From Streptomyces sp. AC1-42W (GTDB taxonomy: Bacteria > Actinomycetota > Actinomycetes > Streptomycetales > Streptomycetaceae), in assembly GCF_003248355.1 (NCBI RefSeq), contig NZ_QKWY01000001.1, forward strand, positions 3,492,001-3,556,000: 64,000 nucleotides of DNA, read 5' to 3'. This document shows, piece by piece, positions 1-9,389 of this stretch (position 1 is the stretch's first letter; every line of letters starts with the position of its first letter). The notes beneath the pieces are model-generated. The model was not told the origin of the DNA and did no database searches. It saw only the letters and a list, made by a program, of their open reading frames with translations. Position numbers and translations under genes: made by a program.

Positions 1-1272
1 CTGCGCGCCCGGGGCGTCATCCTCGGCATCGCCAACTTCTGGCGCGGGCGCAACGAGGAGCCCTTCGACCTCGACGACCTCTCCTTCGCCGAGGAACTGG
101 TGGCCCGGGCCGCGGTCAGCGTGGACAACGCCCGCCGCTACACCCGCGAGCACGAGATGGCCGTCACCCTCCAGCGCAGCCTGCTCCCGCGCGGCCTGCC
201 CGAACAGAACGCCCTCGACGTCGCCTACCGCTACCTCCCCGCCCAGGCCGGCGTCGGCGGCGACTGGTTCGACGTCATCCCGCTGTCCGGCGCCCGGGTC
301 GCCCTCGTCGTGGGCGACGTCGTCGGGCACGGGCTGCACGCCGCCGCCACCATGGGCCGGCTGCGCACCACGGTCCTCAACTTCTCCACGCTGGACCTCG
401 CGCCCGACGAACTCCTCGGCCACCTCGACGAACTGGTCGTCCGGATGGACCAGGACGAGGGGTCGGGCGGCGCCGCGATCACCGGGGCCACCTGTCTGTA
501 CGCCATCTACGACGCCGTGTCCGGGCGCTGCGCGATCGCCCGCGCCGGCCACCCCGGACCCGTGCTCGTCCTGCCCGACGGCACCGTCGGCTTCCCGGAC
601 ATCCCGGCCGGGCTGCCCCTCGGGATCGGCGGCATGCCCTTCGAGATGACGGAGATCGAGGTGCCCGAGGGCGGCCGCCTCGTCCTGTACACGGACGGCC
701 TGGTGGAGCGCCGCGACCGGGACATCGACGACGGCCTGGAACTGCTGCGCCGCTCCCTCGCCGACCGCGACCGCACCCCGGAGGAGACCTGCGACGACGT
801 GCTGGAGACCATGCTGCCCAGCCGCCCCGGCGACGACGTGGCCCTGCTGGTCGCCCGGACCCGCATCCTGGACCCGTCCCGCCGCGTCCAGTGGGACGTC
901 CCCCCGGACCCTGCCGCCGTCGCCGGGGTGCGCAGACAGGCCACCCGCTGGCTGGCCGACCAGGGCCTGGACGAGGAGGGGTTCGTCACCGAACTCATCC
1001 TCAGCGAACTCGTCACCAACGCCATCCGCTACGGCAGCGAGCCCATCAAAGTCCGGCTGCTGCACGACCGCTCGCTGATCTGCGAGGTGTCGGACTGCAG
1101 CAGCACATCGCCGCATCTGCGCTACGCCGCCACCACGGACGAGGGCGGCCGGGGCCTGTTCCTGGTGGCCCAGTTCGCCCAGCGGTGGGGCGTCCGGTAC
1201 ACCGACCGGGGCAAGGTCATCTGGTCCGAGCAGACGCTCGGCGGCCCGCCGCCGGCCGAATGGCCGCTGTGA
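1..1272 (+). CDS. SpoIIE-type PP2C phosphatase fused to an HATPase (anti-sigma kinase) domain, 5'-truncated
   Basis: The frame is open from the first base, so the N-terminus lies outside the window; 423 residues are visible. Residues 1-40 look like the end of a GAF domain (ILGIANFWR). A PP2C/SpoIIE Ser phosphatase domain follows at about 60-290, with GGDWFD at 86-91, GDVVGHG at 105-111 and LYTDGLVE at 230-237, the metal-binding acidic positions of the family. A GHKL ATPase domain follows at about 295-410, with the N-box SELVTNAIRYG and the G-box GGRGLFLV. Such proteins act in anti-sigma/anti-anti-sigma partner switching: the phosphatase activates the antagonist and the RsbW-like domain can phosphorylate it. 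The partner and the sensory ligand are not visible here. It ends at a strong hairpin shared with the convergent neighbour. Confidence 0.9.
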   Translation: MRARGVILGIANFWRGRNEEPFDLDDLSFAEELVARAAVSVDNARRYTREHEMAVTLQRSLLPRGLPEQNALDVAYRYLPAQAGVGGDWFDVIPLSGARVALVVGDVVGHGLHAAATMGRLRTTVLNFSTLDLAPDELLGHLDELVVRMDQDEGSGGAAITGATCLYAIYDAVSGRCAIARAGHPGPVLVLPDGTVGFPDIPAGLPLGIGGMPFEMTEIEVPEGGRLVLYTDGLVERRDRDIDDGLELLRRSLADRDRTPEETCDDVLETMLPSRPGDDVALLVARTRILDPSRRVQWDVPPDPAAVAGVRRQATRWLADQGLDEEGFVTELILSELVTNAIRYGSEPIKVRLLHDRSLICEVSDCSSTSPHLRYAATTDEGGRGLFLVAQFAQRWGVRYTDRGKVIWSEQTLGGPPPAEWPL

Positions 1273-1277
1273 CGGCG

Positions 1278-1309
1278 CCGCGGGGCCCGGCCGATGCCGG
1301 ACCCCGCGG
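1278..1309. terminator. Bidirectional hairpin terminator between convergent genes
   Basis: Arms at 1278-1291 and 1296-1309 pair at 13 of 14 positions around a CGAT loop. It sits between the stop of the phosphatase and the stop of the convergent secreted protein. No U-tract follows, as is usual in Streptomyces. Confidence 0.7.
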
Positions 1310-1326
1310 CTGTCAGCCGTCTCCCG

Positions 1327-3510
1327 TCACGGGTAGGCGACCACATTCGACGGAACGGTGGACGTTCCCGAGGTGGGTGCTCCGGTGTCGTTGATGACGT
1401 GGTTGTACTGGCCCTGGCCGCCGAGCGAGACGACGAGCAGGTCGTGGAACCTCACCCCGGCCTTGACCGGTGCCTCGAAGCCGTGGTCCTGGCGGATGGT
1501 GGGATCGACGTTGAAGTAGCAGTAGCTGCCGAGCCCCCAGCCCTCGTGGCGGTCGACCGTGTCGTCCACCTTGTAGGCCGCGAAGCCCTTGACGGCGCCG
1601 TTCTGCACGGCCGCCTGGTTCGGGGCGTCGTACGCCTTCTCGTTCTGGAAGAAGATCGTCCGGCCGTTCTCGCCGGACCAGCGGACGTCGTACTTGTTGA
1701 AGTGCTCCACGAACAGGCCGGTGGCCAGGACGTCGTCACCGTTGACCTGGAGGCCGTAGTCGGCCCGGTTGGTCTCCCAGCCGACGCCCTCGCCGTGGTC
1801 GGCGCGCCACAGCCAGGTGTGGTCGACGATGGTGTCGTCGCTGTTGATCACCATGCCCGTGGTCGCCTTGCCGGCACCCGCGCCGCCGACCCGGACGAAC
1901 ACGTCCTGGACGCTGGTCGGGTTGGCCGTGTGGCTCGCGGACGCGCCGGGCGGACCGACCTGGACGAGCACCTCGGAGTTCTGCGGACCGGCGTCGACGA
2001 GGAGTCCGGCGAGCTTCACCCCGTCCACGTCACCGACCCGGATCGCGGTGACCCCGTTGTCGGGGATGATCGTGGCCAGGCCGAGGCCCAGCACGACGGT
2101 GTCCGCCCGGTCGATGTCGATCGGCCGGTCCACGTGGTAGATGCCGGGCGTGAACAGCAGGTGCAGGCCCTGGCGGACGGCCGCGTTGATGGTGGCGGCC
2201 GACGCCCCCGGCTTGACCACGTAGAACCGGCTCAGCGGGATGGACTCGCCCTGCGGGGTGCCGTCCCAGGAGACACCGCGCGCGTTGGTGCGCTTGGCGG
2301 GCACGAACACCTTGTAGTCGTTGCCGTCCAGGTAGAGGAACGGCTTCTCGCGGGAGACCGGGGTGGTGTCGAGCGTGGTGTACGGCGGGGCGGGGAAGCT
2401 CTGCGCCGGGGCGCCCTTGACCCCGGAGAACGTCATGTTCCAGACGCCGTTGCCCCAGCTGCCGACGGAGCTGTCGCGGGTGTACCACTGCTGCTGCGAG
2501 TACGGGCCGACCTGGCCGTCGATCCTGCTGTCCGCGATGTACCCGCCGCTGGCCCAGCCGTAGCCGTTCGGGGCGAGGTTGAGGCCGCCCCTGACGTGCA
2601 TCCGGCGGAAGGGCGCGGCCTGCGAGACCGCCCAGCGGTCGGTGCCGCTGACCGGGTTGAGCGCCAGGTTCTCCGCCGAACGCCAGAAGTTCTGCGTGGC
2701 GTTGCCGTTGAACCAGCCCGCGTCCACGGTGACGTCGCCGTTGAACGTGGTGTCGTCGGGCTTCAGGCCGAGACCGGCGATCGAGGTGTAGAAGCCGATC
2801 TGCGCGTTGATGTTGTCGTAGGTGCCCGGCTTGAACAGCAGCGCGTAGCGGCCGGTGCCGAACTGCGCCGACTCCTGCTTCTCGAAGATCTCGTCCACCT
2901 TGGCCTGGATGCCGGGTGTGGACGGGTCGAAGACCAGCACGTTGGGGCCGAGGTCACCGCCGCCGGGCAGCTGCGGGCCGCCGTCGTCGCCGGTGGTGCC
3001 GAACACCTGGAACTCCCAGAGCGAGTAGCCGTACTGGGTGGCGCGCGCGGTGCCGGTCAGCCGGACGTAGCGGGCCTGGCCCGACACGTTCAGCGTCTCG
3101 TCGCCGCCGGGGCCCGTGGTGGTCGAGTACGCGGTGCTCCAGGTGCTGTCGTCCGTGGAGAACTCGATCCGGTAGCTCCTGGCGTAGGCGGCCTCCCACC
3201 TGAGCGCGATCCGGCTGACCGCGGCGGTGGTGCCCAGATCGACCTTGATCCACTGCGGGTCGGAGAACGCGCTCGACCAGCGGGTGCCGTTGTCGCCGTC
3301 CACCGCGGCACCGGCCGGGGTGCCGGCGCCCTCCTGACTGGAGACGGTCACCGGCCTGCCCTGCGAGAGCAGCGAGGGCGCCGCGGCGGCGGGGGCCGGG
3401 GGCGTGAGGGCGAGCAGCGAGACGAGGAGTCCGGCGACGGCTGCCAATACGCCGGCACGTCTCCTTCCGGACGAAGGTGCGGGTCTGCGGAGCAAGGGGG
3501 GTCCAAACAT
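1327..3510 (-). CDS. Secreted discoidin (F5/8 type C) and right-handed beta-helix protein
   Basis: 727 residues from ATG 3510. The frame stays open further upstream, but this ATG is followed at once by a signal peptide: an arginine-rich start, a hydrophobic stretch at about 20-36 and an Ala-rich cleavage zone near 44. Residues about 47-172 form an F5/8 type C (CBM32-like) carbohydrate-binding domain (NGTRWSSAFSDPQWIKVDLG; SLWEFQVFG). After a Gly/Pro linker, about 190-727 looks like a pectate-lyase-type right-handed beta-helix (VFDPSTPGIQAKVDEIFEKQ; LLFKPGTYDNINAQIGFYTS). I infer a secreted polysaccharide-acting or polysaccharide-binding protein. Substrate and catalytic class cannot be read from sequence alone. 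A palindrome next to its -10 box suggests sugar-responsive LacI-type repression. Confidence 0.8.
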   Translation of the reverse strand: MFGPPLLRRPAPSSGRRRAGVLAAVAGLLVSLLALTPPAPAAAAPSLLSQGRPVTVSSQEGAGTPAGAAVDGDNGTRWSSAFSDPQWIKVDLGTTAAVSRIALRWEAAYARSYRIEFSTDDSTWSTAYSTTTGPGGDETLNVSGQARYVRLTGTARATQYGYSLWEFQVFGTTGDDGGPQLPGGGDLGPNVLVFDPSTPGIQAKVDEIFEKQESAQFGTGRYALLFKPGTYDNINAQIGFYTSIAGLGLKPDDTTFNGDVTVDAGWFNGNATQNFWRSAENLALNPVSGTDRWAVSQAAPFRRMHVRGGLNLAPNGYGWASGGYIADSRIDGQVGPYSQQQWYTRDSSVGSWGNGVWNMTFSGVKGAPAQSFPAPPYTTLDTTPVSREKPFLYLDGNDYKVFVPAKRTNARGVSWDGTPQGESIPLSRFYVVKPGASAATINAAVRQGLHLLFTPGIYHVDRPIDIDRADTVVLGLGLATIIPDNGVTAIRVGDVDGVKLAGLLVDAGPQNSEVLVQVGPPGASASHTANPTSVQDVFVRVGGAGAGKATTGMVINSDDTIVDHTWLWRADHGEGVGWETNRADYGLQVNGDDVLATGLFVEHFNKYDVRWSGENGRTIFFQNEKAYDAPNQAAVQNGAVKGFAAYKVDDTVDRHEGWGLGSYCYFNVDPTIRQDHGFEAPVKAGVRFHDLLVVSLGGQGQYNHVINDTGAPTSGTSTVPSNVVAYP

Positions 3511-3556
3511 GGGGGCTGTCTCCTGAGTCGCGGAAAGGGGGCACGACACGAAGTCG

Positions 3557-3568
3557 GAGAGCGCTCTC
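3557..3568. promoter_or_regulatory. LacI-type operator palindrome GAGAGCGCTCTC
   Basis: Perfect 12-bp palindrome. It resembles the CebR/LacI-family operators of Streptomyces (GGGAGCGCTCCC core). It lies just downstream of the -10 box of the promoter of the leftward secreted beta-helix gene, the position expected for a repressor. Confidence 0.6.
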
Positions 3569-3581
3569 TCCGGCCGATGGG

Positions 3582-3611
3582 GATACTTCTCCCTCGCTCC
3601 CGATGCGTCAA
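3582..3611 (-). promoter_or_regulatory. Promoter of the discoidin/beta-helix gene
   Basis: On the minus strand, TTGACG (3611-3606) is followed after 18 nt by AGTATC (3587-3582), a vegetative-type -35/-10 pair. The predicted start of transcription near 3575 places the GAGAGCGCTCTC palindrome at about +7 to +18. Confidence 0.45.
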
Positions 3612-3964
3612 TAGGTGTGCACCAAAGGCTTGTTGAGGTGTCACTGAGAACAACAGTCGACGACGGAAAGGAAGTGAGTGTCCGTGTTGCGGCCGTCTTG
3701 ACGCCATCCGTACCGGGCCGCTGACGGGGCATCGGTTCAGATGATGACGGGTCCCGTACGGCGAACCGGCGGGGCCGTCCGGGACGTTGCCACGGCAATC
3801 ACCGGGCCCGTGCGGGACGGCGGCCGGGCCGCGCGCCGCGCCTGTTACCGGACATGTTCTCCCCGCTCCGGCGACAGCGGGCGGCCGCTCTCGCTATCCT
3901 CCCTGGGCATGAGCCGTGACCGTGGCGCGAGAAGCGCCGCTGACCAGGCACGACGAGGCCCCGG

Positions 3965-5401
3965 ATGACCGAACTGACGGATTCCGCGCCGGCGGACGCG
4001 CGGGGCGTCCAGGCCTGGCGGTCGTTCGGCGTGCGGTTGCGCCACTGGCGCAGACGGGCCGGGCTCACCCAGGCCCAGGTGGGCGCCCGCGTCGGCTACG
4101 ACCACACCGCCATCAGCAAACTCGAACACGGCAGCCGCCGCACCCCGCTGCCGCTGGCCCGCCGCCTGGACCACCTCCTGGGCGCCGGCGGCGACCTGGT
4201 GACCGCCTGCGAGGAGGCCGCCGCGGGGGAGCGCGCGGAACCGGCCGCCCCCGCGCCCCTGCCGGACCCGGTCCGCCAGGGCCCGCTCCCCGGCGAACCG
4301 GCCGGCGGCGCGCTCACCGCGATGCTGCCGCCCGCCGCCGTGCTGCCCCGGCGGCTGCCCGCGTACGGAGTGCTGTGCCCCGTGCACGGGCGCGCGGACT
4401 GCGAGGTTCCGGAACTGGCCGACGCGGCGGCCCTGCACGCCCGCTTCTGCTCCCTGGGCCCGGACACCCTGGCCCGTCCGGCGCTGGACACCGACACCGT
4501 GCACGCGCTCACCGCGCTGCTCGCGGTCTGCCTGCGCGCCGACGACGAGCACGCCTGGCCGGGGGCCACCGCCGTGGTGGAACGCACCCTGCACGCGATG
4601 CTCCGCTGGATGGATCTGCCTGCCGCCCCCTATCAGCGCCAACTCGCCCCGCTGGCCGCCGAGTACGCCCAGTCGGCCGGCAGCCTGCGGCTGCTGTGGG
4701 GGCGCAACGGCACCGCGATGGCCTGGCTCGACCGCTCGCTGGTGTGGGCGTCGATGGCCGGCCACACCAGCGCCCATGTGGCCGCCCTCAGCGATATGAG
4801 CACCCTGGCCCGCCAGGAGGGCGACGACGCCTCGGCCGTCGCATACGGTGCGGCCATCCGGCGCGAGGCGGCGGGCCGGCTCTGGGCCGGCGCCCTCAGC
4901 GACGCGGCCCAGGCCCGCGGCCACGCCGTGCGCGGCGACAGCGGCCGCGCACTGCACCACATCGGCCTGGCCCGCTCGCAGGTGGAGCGGGCGGGGGACC
5001 GCGACGAGGCCGAGGCCCCCTGGCTCTCCGTCGCCTCGCTGCGGCTGCGCACGGAGTCCGTGGTCGCCGGGGCGCTGCGGGACCTCGCGGCCGTGACCGG
5101 GCAGCGCCGCTTCGCGTTCCGCGCCCTCGACGCGATCGGCACCGCGACCAGGCTGCTGCCGCCCGGTATGCGCTCCGCCCGGATGCTGTTCCTGGCCCGG
5201 ACGGCCGACGCCTACGCCTGCGCCGGGGAACCGGTCGCGGCCTCGGCCGTCGCCGGACACCTCCTGGACAGCACCGAGGTGCACCCCTCGTCCGTGCTCG
5301 GAAAGGAGCTGCGCGGCCTGCACGGCCGGCTGGCCGCGCCCGGCGCCGACCGGCCCGAGATCGACGACTTCGTCCGCCGGCTGGCCGCCGCCGTCCGCTG
5401 A
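3965..5401 (+). CDS. XRE-family helix-turn-helix regulator with a large C-terminal domain
   Basis: 478 residues. An HTH_31-type DNA-binding domain lies at about 19-75 (LRHWRRRAGLTQAQVGARVGYDHTAISKLEHG is its core). The remaining 400 residues are Ala/Leu-rich and helical, resembling the TPR-like ligand-sensing region of large Streptomyces XRE regulators. A short Cys/His-containing segment (CPVHGRADCE, about residues 139-148) stands out. No partner gene is adjacent, so the target is unknown. The start is the ATG at 3965. Transcription ends at a perfect 13-bp hairpin shared with the protease gene. Confidence 0.85.
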   Translation: MTELTDSAPADARGVQAWRSFGVRLRHWRRRAGLTQAQVGARVGYDHTAISKLEHGSRRTPLPLARRLDHLLGAGGDLVTACEEAAAGERAEPAAPAPLPDPVRQGPLPGEPAGGALTAMLPPAAVLPRRLPAYGVLCPVHGRADCEVPELADAAALHARFCSLGPDTLARPALDTDTVHALTALLAVCLRADDEHAWPGATAVVERTLHAMLRWMDLPAAPYQRQLAPLAAEYAQSAGSLRLLWGRNGTAMAWLDRSLVWASMAGHTSAHVAALSDMSTLARQEGDDASAVAYGAAIRREAAGRLWAGALSDAAQARGHAVRGDSGRALHHIGLARSQVERAGDRDEAEAPWLSVASLRLRTESVVAGALRDLAAVTGQRRFAFRALDAIGTATRLLPPGMRSARMLFLARTADAYACAGEPVAASAVAGHLLDSTEVHPSSVLGKELRGLHGRLAAPGADRPEIDDFVRRLAAAVR

Positions 5402-5420
5402 CGTACCGTCACACGACGGA

Positions 5421-5450
5421 GGGGCGGGGCGTGTCACCACGCCCCGCCCC
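5421..5450. terminator. Perfect 13-bp hairpin, bidirectional terminator
   Basis: GGGGCGGGGCGTG (5421-5433), loop TCAC, and the exact complement at 5438-5450. It is placed between the stops of the XRE regulator and the convergent protease. Confidence 0.75.
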
Positions 5451-5470
5451 CGTCATGCGTCCCTACCGGG

Positions 5471-8400
5471 TCAGCTCACGTCGAGGGCCACATCGTCCAG
5501 GACGAAGCTGGTCTGCAGATAGGCGTCCTCGTCGCTGGTGAAGCTCAGCGTCAGCGTCTGCCCCGCGGCCGACGACACATCGAACGTGCGCTGGACGTAA
5601 CCGCTGGTCGCGTCCAGGTTCGAGTACGTCGCCAGCGTCCGCGATCCCAGCTTGACGGTGAACGTGTCGTACGCGTTCCCGTCGGGCGTCTCGGCGGTGT
5701 CGGTGCTCAGGTAGAACGACAGCCGGTACGTCGCGCAGCCGGACGGCACGGTCACCGACTGGGTGACGTAGTCGGTGTGGGTGCTGCCCCAGCCGCCCAG
5801 CCACGCCTGGTAGGCGCCGCTGTGCGCGGGCTTCTCGGAGGTCCGGTCGTTGATCACACCACTGGTCTGCGACCAGGGGCCGGACCCGTTCTCGAAGCCG
5901 CCGTTGCCGACGACCTGGCGGGGCTCACAGCTGCCGCTGCCCCCGACCACCAGCGAGTACGTGGTGGTGTGGGTGGCCGTACCGGTGCCGGTCACCACGA
6001 GCGTGTACGTGCCCGCCGGGGCCTGGGCGCCGGCCGAGACGGTCATCGTGGCCGACGAACCGGACTGCACGGTGGACGGCGAGAACGAGACGGTCACGCC
6101 GCTGGGCGCGCCGGACGCCGACAGCCGCACGCTCTGCGCGTCGCCCGCGGTGGTGGCCGTGGACACGGTCGCGGTGACCGAGTCGCCCGGCTGGACGCTG
6201 CCCGAGACCGGGTTCACCGAGACGGAGAAGTCGTCGTCGGGCGCGGTGGAGCCCACGGCGGTCTTCCACAGCGTGTAGGCGACCCCGTCGGCGCTGCGGT
6301 TCAGCGCGGTGGCGTTGATGTTGGCGGTGGTGTCGCACGAGGAGTGGTAGCACGGGTCGTACGAACGGCCCGCCGTGCCGCCCCACTTGGCCGCCTGCCC
6401 GGACGTCTTGGTGTCACTGGCCCCGGTGGCGTACCCCGAGGTCGCGATGCCCGCCTGCTGGAAGGAGTAGTCGTCGGAGCGGCCCTGGCCCTCCACGTTC
6501 TCCTCCGGGGCGAGCCCGAGGGAGTCCCAGTACGCCTTCATCGGGGCGGACGCGCCGGAGTTGAGGTTGTTGATGAAGTAGCCGCCGTTGACCGAGGCCA
6601 CCATGTCGAAGTTGTAGTAGGCGGTGATGGCGCTGCGCTGCGCCGAACTCAGCTGGCTGACGTAGTACTTGGAGCCCTGGAGGCCCTGCTCCTCACCGTT
6701 CCACCAGGCGAACCGGACGTGCTTGGTCATGGTGGGGTTCTGCTGGGCGAGCGCGAGCGCGTTCTCCAGCAGGGTGGCGGAGCCGGAGCCGTTGTCGTTG
6801 ATGCCGGGTCCGGCGGACACACCGTCCAGGTGCGCGCCGAACATCACGGTGCTGTCGGCGGGCCCGCCGGGCCAGTCCGCGATGAGGTTCTTGCCGGTGT
6901 AGGTACAGGTGGCGCAGGTCTGCTCGGTGACCGTGTAGCCGGCCGCCTGGAGCTTGCCCTTCACATAGGAGAGCGAGGCGTTGTAGCCGCTGCTGCCGGC
7001 CCGCCGGTTGCCGCCGTTCTGCGAGGCGATGGTGTTGAACTGCGTGAGGTGCGCCTGCACCTTGGCGACGTCGATGTCGGGCGGGGTGCCGCCGGGCGTG
7101 CCGCCGCCGTCATTGACGGTGAGGGTGTACTGCGCGGTGTGGTCCTGGGTGCCCGCGCCCTTCACCGTGAAGGTGTACGAGCCGGGGGCGGTGGCCGACG
7201 ACGCGGACACGGTCAGGGCGGAGGTGCCGCCGGACTGGACCGAGGCCGGGCTGAACGAGGCGGTCACACCGCTGGGCAGGCCGCTCGCGGACAGGTTGAC
7301 CGTCTGGGCGCTGCCGGAGGTGACCGTCGTACGGACGGTGGCCGTCACCGAGCTGCCGGGCTTCACCGAGCCGGACGCCGGGTCCAGGGACAGCGAGAAG
7401 TCGTTGTTGCCGCTCGGCGAGCAGCTGGTCTCACCGCTCTGGTAGGGGATGCTGATCGCGTCCCACGCCGCCTTCGTGCGGTTGTACAGGGTGCAGCTCG
7501 GGTCCAGGTTCTTCGCGGCGGTGAGGGTGGTCGTGCGGTAGCGCTTGTACGTCATGCCGCTGGTCTTGAGCAGCATGCCGCCGTAGAAGATCCGGCCGGC
7601 GTCCTGGATGCCGACACCGGTGACCGTGGAGTTGTTGCAGGTGGGGCTGGAGGGCTTGCCGCCGCCGGGGTTGGAGCCCTCGGCGAGCAGGTAGAACCAG
7701 TGGTTGAGCGGGCCGGCCGCCGCGTGCTCCTCGGTGTTGGGTATGGAGGAGCTGTAGCAGTTCGGGTCGCCGGTCTGGCCGGGGTTGTACATGACCCGGA
7801 TCGGTCCGTTGCCGACCAGGTTGATCTTCTCGCCGACGGTGTAGTCCGGGTCGTCGTACGGGGCGGGCTCGTTGGTGTACGCCTCGGTCAGCGCGCCCAT
7901 GATGTCGCCGGTGGCCTCGCCGAGGCCGGACTCGTGGTTGGCGCCGCCCGGGGTGTACTGGTCGATGCCGTGGCCGAACTCGTGGGCGACGACGTCCATG
8001 GCGCCGATCCACTGGTTGGCCTGGTTGTGGCCGATGGAGACCGTGGAGCCGTCCCAGTAGGCGTTGACGTCGTTGAGGCCCACCTTGACCGGCCAGCTGC
8101 CGCCGTTGCCGTCGTGGCCGTTGCGCCCGAGCCAGTCGCGCAGCATGTTCCACTCGTGCTGGGCGGCCCACATCACGTCGACGCAGCCGGTCTCCTTGCT
8201 GGAGGCGCTGCCGTTGCCCCAGGAGTCGGTGGACTTGGTGAAGACGCTTCCGGTGCTGTAGTCGGCGCAGCTCAGGCCGGGCCGGGTGGTGTCGCGCAGC
8301 GCGTAGCCGCTACCGGAGGAGGAGGTGTCGATGGAGAGCGGGGAGGGCCCGTTCCACTGGCTGTTGCCGGTGCCGGCCCGGACGTCGTCGTAGCTGTCGA

Positions 8401-8968
8401 TGACCTTCCCGGTGCCGGCGTCGACGAAGACGTGCAGCCGGCTCGGCGCGTCGTCGGTCCGGCCGGTGAGCACGGTCTCCCAGGCGAGCCGTGAGCGCTC
8501 GGCGGTGGCGCGTACGACCAGGCGGTGGCTCTCGACCTTGTCCACGGTGCGCAGTTGCTTGCGCGAGGTGGTCTCGGCGGCCTTGGCGGAGACGGTGGCC
8601 GTGGTGGGCACGTTGACGCGACGCGAGACCGCCGACTGGGAGCCGCGTACCCGGCCCTTGGAGTCGGCCACCACGACGGCGTCCCCGCCGACGACGGGCA
8701 GGCCGCGGTAGGTGCGCTCGTACGCGATGGAGTAGAGCCCGTTGACCCACGGGGTGACCCGGCGGCGCTCGTAGCGCTCGTCCGGGCCCTTGGCCAGGGA
8801 GTCGAGTCCGCTGTCGGCGGCCCGGTCGGCGGCCTTGACCGCGGCGGTGAGTGCCTTGGGAGCGGGGGGTGGCGCGGGTTCCGCGGATGCCGACTGGCCA
8901 CTGGTGGCGACCAGCATTCCGGCGAGGACGGCCAGGGTTGTCCCGGCCGTCATCGATCTGCGTTTCAT
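5471..8968 (-). CDS. Secreted two-headed metalloprotease: M4 (thermolysin-like) plus M28 aminopeptidase
   Basis: 1165 residues from ATG 8968, preceded by GAGGAG and followed by a signal peptide (residues 1-29). An FTP/PepSY-like propeptide covers about 45-200. The M4 catalytic domain (about 205-510) has HEFGH at 329-333, the third zinc ligand E351 in [10 protein letters not shown], and H423 in NHWFYLL. An Ig-like repeat follows (523-618). An M28 Zn-peptidase domain (about 630-905) has H713/D715 (GAHLDG), D725, E759-E760 (NGEEQG), D788 (FDMVAS) and H875. A second Ig-like repeat (913-1008) and a C-terminal jelly-roll-like module (1014-1165, NGGFENG) end the protein. It should combine extracellular endopeptidase and aminopeptidase activity. 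Most M4 and M28 enzymes are separate proteins. Confidence 0.9.
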   Translation of the reverse strand: MKRRSMTAGTTLAVLAGMLVATSGQSASAEPAPPPAPKALTAAVKAADRAADSGLDSLAKGPDERYERRRVTPWVNGLYSIAYERTYRGLPVVGGDAVVVADSKGRVRGSQSAVSRRVNVPTTATVSAKAAETTSRKQLRTVDKVESHRLVVRATAERSRLAWETVLTGRTDDAPSRLHVFVDAGTGKVIDSYDDVRAGTGNSQWNGPSPLSIDTSSSGSGYALRDTTRPGLSCADYSTGSVFTKSTDSWGNGSASSKETGCVDVMWAAQHEWNMLRDWLGRNGHDGNGGSWPVKVGLNDVNAYWDGSTVSIGHNQANQWIGAMDVVAHEFGHGIDQYTPGGANHESGLGEATGDIMGALTEAYTNEPAPYDDPDYTVGEKINLVGNGPIRVMYNPGQTGDPNCYSSSIPNTEEHAAAGPLNHWFYLLAEGSNPGGGKPSSPTCNNSTVTGVGIQDAGRIFYGGMLLKTSGMTYKRYRTTTLTAAKNLDPSCTLYNRTKAAWDAISIPYQSGETSCSPSGNNDFSLSLDPASGSVKPGSSVTATVRTTVTSGSAQTVNLSASGLPSGVTASFSPASVQSGGTSALTVSASSATAPGSYTFTVKGAGTQDHTAQYTLTVNDGGGTPGGTPPDIDVAKVQAHLTQFNTIASQNGGNRRAGSSGYNASLSYVKGKLQAAGYTVTEQTCATCTYTGKNLIADWPGGPADSTVMFGAHLDGVSAGPGINDNGSGSATLLENALALAQQNPTMTKHVRFAWWNGEEQGLQGSKYYVSQLSSAQRSAITAYYNFDMVASVNGGYFINNLNSGASAPMKAYWDSLGLAPEENVEGQGRSDDYSFQQAGIATSGYATGASDTKTSGQAAKWGGTAGRSYDPCYHSSCDTTANINATALNRSADGVAYTLWKTAVGSTAPDDDFSVSVNPVSGSVQPGDSVTATVSTATTAGDAQSVRLSASGAPSGVTVSFSPSTVQSGSSATMTVSAGAQAPAGTYTLVVTGTGTATHTTTYSLVVGGSGSCEPRQVVGNGGFENGSGPWSQTSGVINDRTSEKPAHSGAYQAWLGGWGSTHTDYVTQSVTVPSGCATYRLSFYLSTDTAETPDGNAYDTFTVKLGSRTLATYSNLDATSGYVQRTFDVSSAAGQTLTLSFTSDEDAYLQTSFVLDDVALDVS

Positions 8969-9389
8969 CGAGGCTCCTCGTTGTGTGGGGACCTCGGCCA
9001 CGGGCAGCGGCGTGGGAAGACGCTTCCGTCCGTGCGGCAGGCGCGGCCGTCCGACGGGCGGTGTCCGTGATCGAGCGACGGAACACTCACACGTGGTCAT
9101 GACCGCGTCAACAAAGCGCGGGTCACGGAAAAGTGGTTGGCAAGTCTCGTCAAGTCGCCGTGCGGCGGCGCCGATTGGAGGGTCGGCGGCGAGAACTCGC
9201 GGAACGGGGAATGGACAGGCGGGGAGGCGGACGCTATCCTGCACTCTCACCAAACGGTGAATTACACGCAACTGTCGGGCCGACCTTATCACTCAATCGA
9301 CAGTTCTGCAAGCCCTCCTGGTTCTCCGTCATACGACACCCCTCTCCCCGTTCCCCTTCCGTCCGGAACGCACAAGGAAGGCATCAGCC
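8969..9389. other. 421-bp divergent intergenic region
   Basis: The left half carries the protease promoter and its palindrome. The right half has CACCAAACGGTG (9248-9259), an imperfect inverted repeat, and AT-richer sequence around 9236-9300 (TATCCT, TTATCACT) that may hold the promoter of the aldo/keto reductase operon. No small gene is convincing. Confidence 0.4.
9083..9111 (-). promoter_or_regulatory. Putative protease promoter with an embedded palindrome
   Basis: Minus strand TTGACG (9111-9106), a 17-nt spacer, and GAGTGT (9088-9083). The spacer contains the 10-bp palindrome GGTCATGACC (9095-9104), a candidate regulator site between the -35 and -10 boxes. Confidence 0.4.

Larger units (their letters stand above)
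3511..3964. other. 454-bp intergenic region between divergent genes
   Basis: The left part holds the promoter and LacI-type palindrome of the leftward gene. In the right part (about 3650-3964) I see no clear -35/-10 pair or small gene in front of the XRE regulator. Open frames here are GC-driven and lack ribosome-binding sites. Confidence 0.5.

Noticed and set aside
1294..3636. 780-codon open frame on the plus strand
   Set aside because: Antisense to the discoidin/beta-helix gene, low-complexity Val/Arg/Gly composition, no recognisable motif.
5777..8494. 905-codon open frame opposite the protease gene
   Set aside because: Antisense shadow caused by GC-rich third positions. It has no domains, no RBS, and the opposite strand has clear M4 and M28 motifs.
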